Source: Nephrocerus scutellatus
Taxonomy: Eukaryota > Arthropoda > Insecta > Diptera > Pipunculidae
Direction: 5' to 3'
Length of the DNA: 64,000 nucleotides
Assembly: GCA_947095585.1 (NCBI GenBank)
Contig: OX352762.1
Coordinates: 10,891,969-10,955,968, forward strand
Numbering within the stretch: position 1 is the first letter of the stretch; each line of letters starts with the position of its first letter. The notes under the pieces are model-generated. The model was not told the DNA's origin and ran no database searches. It saw nothing but the letters and a program-made list of their open reading frames with translations. Below are positions 56,955 through 64,000 of this stretch, piece by piece. The position numbers were made by a program, and so were the translations under genes.

Positions 56955-58590
56955 CAGTTTATATATTATGTTTCCGTTTGAGGCCAATAGTGCGCTTTTG
57001 CACTATGCTATGTTTTCCAAATGTCAAACTTTTTTATAATTCTTTTAATATGAGACTTTATTCCTCATCTTGTCCTGTAACCCCGGTTGGGGCATAGGTC
57101 GTCAACAAAACGTCTCCATCCTTCACGGTCTGCAGCAAGGTATTTTAGATGTGGCCACGTCCTTCTCTGGGATTCTGCTTCTGAGACTTTATTACCGGAA
57201 CTCCTTTCGGTACAACCGGTCAAAAAAGGGTTAAGCGCTTAAACGTTGTTCTGAAATGTTTTTTATAATTAAAGTTAATTATTAATAATCGAGTTATATA
57301 TGAACCTGCCAGCTACAGATGCAATTTATTGCAGTTAGTAGTTGCATTTTTCATTTTGCATTGCACGAGAGCTTCAAAGTATAACAAAGGCATAAAATTA
57401 CATCGGCAATTTGTTGTTGCACTTCCGTATCTCGGTTTTGCGCGATATTTTTGGTTTCATTTACCTGTTTTTCATGGCTTTGACTTTTTTACCGCCATCA
57501 ATTTCATAAACATTTAATTAGTGCGCTGATGTAATATTGTGACAGAAAATTTGCTCATTTTTTTCATTGTTCAGCGGGATGGCGCCAGAGCAAAGCCACT
57601 AAAAAACAAACCATATTGCATAAATGATAAATAAAACAAAACAACACAAAATAACAATTACTCCCTCATTAACAATATACATATTAATGGTTTTCCAACC
57701 AACCAACCATCGTTTCGGCCGGCCAGTGATTAAATTAATGCTGCTGCTTCCAGTGCTGTTGCAACGAATTACCAGTACTCGTACTTCGTACATCGCATAT
57801 GCGCGGATGACATCAATTGAAGCGAATCCAAATAGGAACAATGACTGGCTTATATAATTACGTTATTATTGCAACCCAATTTAACCCCATAGTGTGATAT
57901 ATGTATGTATGTACATATGCGGTGAGTGCCAAGGTACAAACAGAGAGACAGACAGACATCCATCCATCCATCCATCCAACCGCGAGAGAGTACCACCAAT
58001 GCAATGCAATGCAATGGTATGGTCGACCGCCGGTCGTCCCTGGCGGTAACGTCAGCAGCGGCATTAACTTCAGTTCAGTTTTCAACCGTTTGTGTGGTAA
58101 CATCTTCATCATCATTATCATCATCCTCATCATCACCGTAATTATTGCCACTTTATCAGTATTGAACTCAATACGCTGCTTCGTTTCGCTTCTGACAGAC
58201 TAGAATAATGACAGCTCCTCCTAACTACTCGTAACTATGGTAAGTAAGTAGTACGCGGTATCATCATCCCATAAACGACGTAATCGCTGCCGTCAAACTC
58301 AAGCAGATTATACCATTGTCGTGCCGAGTGCCGGTTGTGCTCACTGCTTGCTACTGGAGTATTAATATCACCCCATGAAATAAAAGAGTAAAGCAATATA
58401 AAGAGAGAAGAAAAGAAGAAAACAGCACCTACAGACAGGCTACAGTGCTGGCAAAAATATTAGGAAACTTATTTGCTTAAGAAAAAGACAACTCTGCCTA
58501 TCTATAAAAAAATTATTAAAGCTGGCTTTGTTGGTTAAAAGGAGGTATAGATACCTGCTGTCAATATTTATAAAATTTAGAAATACAAAA
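56955..58590. other. Intergenic, microsatellites, no gene
   Basis: (CATC)n at about 57956-57980 and CATCAT-type repeats at 58085-58140. No coding frame supported. Confidence 0.45.
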
Positions 58591-58599
58591 AGGATATTA

Positions 58600-59678
58600 T
58601 ATTACATACAGGCTATTATGTTAATAACACCCTGCTCGATTGGACTTGTAACTACCTTTCTGACCGTTCTATCCAGGTCGTATTGGACGGATTCAAATCC
58701 AATGTTCACCGCATAAACGCCGGTTTTCCTTAAGGCTCTGTTTTATCTCCGACACTCTTTCTGATTTTCATTGATGATCTCCTATCCACCACCTCTAATC
58801 CAATCCATTCCTTTGCTGACGACAGTACTCTTAGCTTTTCATATGACTTCTCGCTTTCTGCGCGCCTCTCTTCGTCACAAGTGGAACTTGAACAACAACG
58901 TATGTTAAGCACGTTAAATTCTGACCTTGACAGCATAACAAGGTGGGGACTACATAATAGAGTTTAATTTAACGCTTCTAAAACCCAATGGTGTCTTCTG
59001 TCGTCTAAGCGTAATTTAAACCCCCAACCTTATCCATGAATGGATCTTGCATCAAAGAAACTGAAAAGCTCTAAATTCTCGGTATGTGCGTCAACAACAA
59101 GCTTCGTTGGAATGACCACATATTTGCATCGCCAAAAATGCTGCGAGATGCTTAGGTTTCCTAAAACGGTGCAAGATGTACTTCACTCCTTCAGATCTGG
59201 CTACTATTTACAAGGCGTATATTCACCCTAAACTTGAATACAACTGTATTGTCTGTGAAGGTTCCCCCAAGACCACATTGCATCTACTAGACAGAGTTCA
59301 GAACCGCGCGTTAAAACTTATTAGTGACGTACATATCGTGAAAACAATCGAATCGCTTGAACATCATCGTAGGCATTTTTCCTGCCTGTCACTGTTTTAT
59401 CGCTTTTTCCACAAGCGGTGTACAAAAGAAATATCCAGATGTATCCCGCCTATTCGCCAACCCATCCGTAATACCCGTGCCTCAACTCGAGCTCACGGGT
59501 CCACCATTAAGCCTATCTTCGGACGTACTAACCAATTCAGAGATTCCTTCTTTAGCCGCACGATAGTTATGTGGAATGATTCGTCTGATTCTGTGTTTCC
59601 ACGCCCACGCTGTGCTCAGCATTATAAGGGTGCAAACCCCTTTAGCGTGTGTACATTATAAAAAAAAAAAAAAAAAAG
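58600..59678 (+). mobile_element. 5'-truncated LINE with RT palm, ORF2 end and poly(A)
   Basis: + strand, frame-shifted: LSDRSIQVVLDGFKSNVH, GSVLSPTLFLIFIDDLLSTT, FADDSTLSFSYDF (palm), LNSDLDSITRWGLHNRV, NASKTQWCLLSSKRN, then IYKAYIHPKLEYNCIVCEGS, VQNRALKLISDVHIVKTIES and IKPIFGRTNQFRDSFFSRT, with the stop at 59659-59661 followed by an A run to 59678. Most complete 3' end of this family in the window. Confidence 0.9.
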
Positions 59679-59689
59679 AATGAATTTCT

Positions 59690-60765
59690 TAAGAAACACA
59701 TTTTTTTGCCAAAGAGGGTTTTGGGGGAGCCTTAAGGAGTTATTGAGGAGGTCTTAAGAGGGTCGTGAGTGGATCCTTAAGGGGGTTTTTAGGTGGTCTT
59801 GAGACTGTTTTGAGAAGGTCTTAAGGGAACCTTGAAGGGTTTTGAGGTGGTCGTGAGGGAGTACTAATGGGGGTAGTAACGTGGTCTTAACGGGGATATT
59901 GAGGTGATCTTGATGGAGTATTTAGGTAGTCTTGAAGGGGGTTCCGAGGTTCCGATAATAATAATAATAAAATATTAAGTGTGGTCTTGAAGGAGTCTTT
60001 AGGTGGTCTTGAGGGGTTCTTGCAGGGATTTTAAGAGGGTCGTGAGTTGTGTCTTGAAGAAGTTTTTGAGCAGGTCTTGAGGTGGTTTGGAAGGGATTTT
60101 AAGATAGCCGGAGTAGAACCATAAGGGGGTTTTTTGGTGGTGTTGAGACTGTTTTGACAGGGTCTTAATGGAACCTTTTAGGGGTTTAAGGGGCCTTGAA
60201 GGAGTATTGATGGGGGTATTAACATGGTCTTAACGGGGTATCTCTGATCTTGAGGGAGTCTTTAGGTAGTCTTGAAGATGGTCCCGAAGGGGTTTTGTGA
60301 GGATCTTTAGTGGGGTTTTGGGAGAAGTCTTGAGGGAGTATTAATGGGGCTGGAAACGTGGTCTTAACGTGTCGTGAAGTGATCTTGAGAGAGTCTTTAG
60401 GTAGTCTTTAGGAGGGTCGCAAGAGGGTTTTGTGAGGATCTTTAATGGAGTCTTAAGGAGGTGCTTATGTGGTCTTGAGGGAATTTTGAGAGGGTTGTGA
60501 GTGGAGTCTTGAGGGGGTCATAAGAAGGGTGTTCTTGAGAGTATCTTAAAGGTATTTTGAGAAGTTCGTAAGTGGAGTCTTGAGGGGGTTTTGGGTGTTC
60601 TAAAGTGGGGTCTTGAGAGTGTTTTGAGGGGGCCTTAAGGGAATCTTATGGTGGATTTTATGGGGGACTCAAGACTTGAGGAAATATTGATGGGTCTTGA
60701 GTGGTTTTTTAGAGGGTCCATTCGGGTCTTTTGGAAGTATTTTGCGGGTGTTTTGGGGTGGACGT
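59690..60765 (+). repeat. G/T-rich degenerate satellite, GTCTTGAGGGGG-type
   Basis: More than 1 kb of units such as GGTCTTGAGGGAGTCTTTAG with lengths of about 12-30 bp. The satellite at 52545-52780 has the complementary wording (CCCTCAAAAGACCC). Starts about 12 bp after the LINE poly(A). Confidence 0.9.
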
Positions 60766-60769
60766 CTCC

Positions 60770-61135
60770 ATATTACCATTTCATCTGAATAATATTGAAA
60801 TTTTATATACATATTTTATTAAAAACAAAAGTAAAAATGCTTTTATTGAAGAATAACTAGCCCACTAAAAGGTAGAAAATAAAATAGGTGTTAGATCTTG
60901 AGCAACTAGCACTGTTATAAAATAAATGATAATTGCAGGAATGTTTTTAATCGAAACCTGAAATATTTGTGCCTTAAAAAAATCACATAATTTAAAAGAA
61001 CCGTGCGAACAGAATGTTAGGTTTTGTAAAGCGGAACTCTAAAGATTTTGTTAAACCATATATATTAAAGTCATTCATTCATTCATTCTCATGTTTGCTC
61101 TGTATTTAATAAATATTGAAATATTGTCTTCATTT
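60770..61135. other. Intergenic, no gene recognised
   Basis: AT-rich; a short (TTCA)n at 61073-61090. Confidence 0.4.
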
Positions 61136-61139
61136 AGAC

Positions 61140-61700
61140 ATCTGGGAAAATGGAGGTGTGAGCACAACACCAACCACGGCTTTCTTTTACGGACGGGGCC
61201 AGAATCTTCCGTTAATGTATAATAAATTTTTTTTTTTTTTTAAATTTCTTTTGCTCTTCGCTCCAGATTTCTCCTAAGTGGTCCAAAACTCGAGAAACTG
61301 TTTGTAACTGTCACTTTCGGTTGTTAGATTTCCTTCAAAATCAAGTGGCACCTCACAATTTATATCAAAAGCTTAAATATGAATTTTTATCCCCATAAGT
61401 TCAGCAGTCTGCGATGTCTGGACACAGACAGACAGACAGAGATCCCCCTTTTTCGCTTTTGTTCTTTTAGAAACATGGCTTGAGCTCAAATTCTTTCTCG
61501 GCAATTCGAACACGATAGGCGAGAATCTTTTGTTTACATTTTTTATTGGATGTGTTGCTGTTGCAGTTAATGAAAAAATTGGTAACCTCTCTGTTTGAGG
61601 GGAATTTCGATCTACCGTAGATTGGTTTTTTTTTATAAGAGAAAACGAACAACTTGACAGCCAAAAAATCAATCTGCGTCAGATTAAAAAAAAATGAAAT
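61140..61700 (-). repeat. Dispersed repeat R560, fullest copy
   Basis: Minus strand: TTTTTTGGCTGTCAAGTTG, CTACGGTAGATCGAA, CTCTGTCTGTCTGTCTGTG, TTGATTTTGAAGGAAATC, and GATTCTGGCCCCGTCCGTAA, about 560 bp in all. It links the half copies at 31786-32020 and 62575-62640 (left part) with those at 18880-19320 and 38876-39285 (right part). Confidence 0.85.
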
Positions 61701-61704
61701 AGAT

Positions 61705-62560
61705 ATTTTTTCAATTGCCGACTATTGCCGAAACTGGCGGCTCCATTGCATTAACTATTATGATTTTTAGTGTCCCCTTAACGGCGAAAGCAACATCCGT
61801 ACTCTGATACTGAATGACGCACAAACAGTGTACAGTCATTTGCTAAAATAACAAACTGACAGCCAGCTGTTGTTCTTGCTAAATTAAAAATTATCCATTC
61901 AGAACATTTTGATTACAATCATGTTATTGCGTTGTTGTAATTAAATAGCCTCTAAAGCATTAGTTGTAACCATTTTTTCGCTTCTACCTATGCTTTCGTA
62001 ATGTAATAATTAACCTCTCTCATTCTTCTCGACAGAGTCTTGCTCTTGACTTGACGACAGACATTCTTATGATGGCAAAAAAATAACCAACAGCTCTCTC
62101 TTCAAGTTTAAATGGTTCCGTAGTTCCGTAATGTGTTATTTGTATAGCGGGTGGCGTCAAACCTCAAGCGTCATCATTATCGGCGTCATTGTCGTCATGT
62201 ATTTGCTGAGAGAGTTTACTGTGCTTAGTTTTTGCATTGGTGGCAACATCGGCGGTGGCGTGGGTGAATAGGTCGTTGTCGTCATGTCGTTGAGAGAGGT
62301 GTTATTCTTATTGTGTTATATTTTTTGGTTATTGCTGCCAACGGCAGCGGTGGGGTTGGTGAGTAGATATTGTTTCCTAGGTTGTTGTATAAGCAAAAGA
62401 AAAGAAGATCGAATGAAAAATTTGAAAATTGTTTTATTCATCGCATTTTCGTGTGACGATTTTTTTAAATTTTGTTCTACCCCGTTGTTTATTTAATTGT
62501 CATCTGTGACACACAAACGCCAATTTTTGACAGTTCGAAGTTACGTTAAATTCGAATTGG
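61705..62560. other. Intergenic, no gene recognised
   Basis: Contains GTCATCATTATCGGCGTCAT-type imperfect repeats near 62170 and 62280. No supported gene. Confidence 0.4.
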
Positions 62561-62569
62561 GGAACAAAA

Positions 62570-62645
62570 TCCGGCGGGGATTGATTTTTTGGCTGTCAAG
62601 TAGTTGTTCGTTTTCCCTAGAAAAGAATCGGCCTTCCTCCCATAC
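62570..62645 (+). repeat. Dispersed repeat R560, start only
   Basis: TTGATTTTTTGGCTGTCAAG followed by GTTGTTCGTTTTCCCTAGAA, matching the start of the 61700-61448 copy. Confidence 0.75.
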
Positions 62646-62649
62646 GGGC

Positions 62650-63180
62650 CCAACAATTCTACGTAAGAACGCGGTTAAGAGGTCAGAATGCTTTTTGCTA
62701 AGCACTCAAGTCTCGGATCCATATGTAAGTACTGGTATGACTATTGTCTTATATACCAGCAGCTTGGATGTTATGGTTAAGTTCCTGGATTTGAAGAGTC
62801 TTGACAGACTACAGTAGGCTTTGTTGGCTTTAAGCAACCGTGCGCGTATTTCAAACAGTTGACCCGAGATAGTTAAAGGATTGCACTACTTCAAGTTAGC
62901 GCTCCACTATTTTAATTGAGGGACTAATGTTGTTTCTTCTGCTCGCAGATGTGCATGTACTTTGTTTTGCTCTCATTTATGTGCAGCCCCAGATTTCGTG
63001 CCGCCTGCTCGATCTGGATGAATAATATTCCTGTACAGATCTTGGGTTTCTACCAACGATGTCAATATCGTCTGCGTAAGCTAGTATCTGAATGGACTTA
63101 TAGAGGATTGTTCCTCTCGCCGTTACCTCAGAGTCTCGGATAACTTTCTTCAACGCCAGGATGAAGAGGATGGCCAGTCC
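62650..63180 (-). mobile_element. RTE-type LINE, C-terminal part
   Basis: The minus strand corresponds to 5100-5450 of the best copy: [17 protein letters not shown] start near 63050, [13 protein letters not shown] (62950), [14 protein letters not shown] region near 62730. Joined to a SINE fragment at about 63185. Confidence 0.8.
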
Positions 63181-63184
63181 ACCC

Positions 63185-63300
63185 CATTGTCGGATGTCGG
63201 ATTCTTTTCAATTCGCCGTTCGGGCATTAAATTGTAGGTTCCATCCATTTGTGTGCAAAAATATACCTTCTCAACACAAATGGTTGCGAGAAGCAAGGCG
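63185..63300 (+). mobile_element. SINE body fragment
   Basis: TTCAATTCGCCGTTCGGGCA, ATTAAATTGTAGGTTCCATC and CACAAATGGTTGCGAGAAGC match the SINE at 55550-55665. Head and tail are missing. Confidence 0.85.
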
Positions 63301-63870
63301 TTCCATGAAAAAATTCTTAAATCGTTTAGCCGTTTTCGTTGCCGTTTGTCGTCGTCGTTCATCACTGTATCCGAAGCTGATGTTGGATTCCGTAATATGG
63401 TAATACTGTATACATAACGAGCGAGGAAAGTGGACCGTTAGAAGCGAGTTAGAAGCTTGAAAACAACTTTTCTCCTAAACTGCTCATGCGCAATGCAAGT
63501 CTACTATGGGAATGTGTGTTCGTTGAGACTGCAATATATAACAATAGTATTTTCTATGTTAACACACTAGTGTAGATAATGCCGACTTTCGAGGGTAGGT
63601 TATAGCGTAGGAAACAGTCACTTACGTCTATGGTCGTGTGAAAACGTTTTTTTTTACGGTGGGGGTTATTGGCCTAGCGCCAACCTTACGGAACGGAAAT
63701 CGTCCTTTTTAACATACAGGGCCAACATGGCTTCCTAAGACTTTTCTCAACACGTCAGAGTACTTTTTGTCAAGTCTCTGCTACATATGTAAGTATGTAC
63801 TGATACGACCATTGCATTATACACCAACAGCTTGGATATTATGTTTAAATTCCTGGATTAGAAGAGTCTT
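63300..63870 (-). mobile_element. RTE-type LINE scraps (endonuclease start, 5' UTR, C-terminus)
   Basis: 63300-63400 matches the endonuclease start (as 20750-20840); 63645-63700 matches the RTE 5' UTR block with ATTGGC and GCGCCAACCTTACG; 63740-63865 matches the C-terminal region (ATATACCAGCAGCTTGGAT-like). They are separate scraps of at least two insertions. Confidence 0.7.
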
Positions 63871-64000
63871 ATAGTATATTACATAAGGAGCGAGGAAAGT
63901 GCAGCACGATGAGCACTTTTCTGCGAGTAATGTACGCTATTTTTCACACAAACAAACCCGGTTTTTCTGCTAAACCGGTTATGCGCAATTCGAAATTACT

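Noticed and set aside
1..64000. CRISPR arrays, operons or bacterial features
   Set aside because: Tandem repeats here lack regular spacers, and the gene structure is plainly eukaryotic.

Overview
The window reads as nuclear DNA of a higher fly (Diptera, Brachycera; an acalyptrate or calyptrate relative of Drosophila is the best guess). The reasons are: one host gene split by GT-AG introns, AT-rich intergenic DNA, insect-type non-LTR retrotransposons, Tc1/mariner elements and a tRNA-derived SINE. Nothing prokaryotic or plasmid-like was seen. The species cannot be fixed from the sequence alone.

The only host gene I can support is a large-subunit calpain on the + strand, best matched to Drosophila CalpA. 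Ten coding exons lie between 774 and 26240. They encode the protease core (Cys/His/Asn triad), the C2-like domain, a linker, a Gly-rich/hydrophobic insert of about 81 residues typical of the CalpA lineage, and a penta-EF-hand domain ending in a stop at 26238-26240. The exons join in frame to 788 residues. The N-terminus lies upstream of the window. Introns 5 to 8 are swollen by transposons (5.6, 4.1, 3.1 and 9.9 kb). The exon for the insert is symmetric (243 nt, phase 1-1), so it could be skipped without a frameshift.

The introns hold: an RTE-type LINE (3.35-5.64 kb, and a reverse copy at 7.3-8.03 kb), nested R1/I-like LINE remnants (6.5-7.3 kb), two copies of one Tc1/mariner element with TA target sites (8.94-10.2 and 16.24-18.57 kb, the second split by LINE tails), a hAT-like remnant (10.6-10.9 kb), a CT-rich microsatellite (11.3-11.7 kb), a SINE placed exactly inside an older mariner remnant (14.4-14.8 kb), an LTR-retrotransposon remnant with primer-binding site, gag and zinc knuckles (21.4-23.25 kb), and a decayed LINE (23.4-25.15 kb).

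From 26.8 to 64 kb I find no convincing host coding exon. The stretch is a repeat graveyard: Jockey-like LINEs (28.3-29.9, 34.7-37.7, 43.7-44.1, 58.6-59.7 kb), RTE fragments (44.1-44.7, 53.9, 62.65-63.9 kb), an ORF1/endonuclease LINE (55.7-56.9 kb), mariner remnants (40.4-41.3, 47.3-47.6, 49.9-50.5 kb), SINE copies (40.1, 55.4, 63.2 kb), several unnamed dispersed repeats, a direct-plus-inverted repeat block (41.8-42.9 kb), and minisatellites (27.0, 52.5-53.9, 55.0, 59.7-60.8 kb). A region at 33.0-34.2 kb could be a promoter and non-coding first exon of a downstream gene, but only weakly so.

The points most worth following are the in-frame cassette exon of CalpA, the inverted repeat pair bracketing exon 7, the SINE family with clean target-site duplications, the nested insertions that give a relative order of events, and the repeat families at 31-39/61 kb and 52-54/28 kb.
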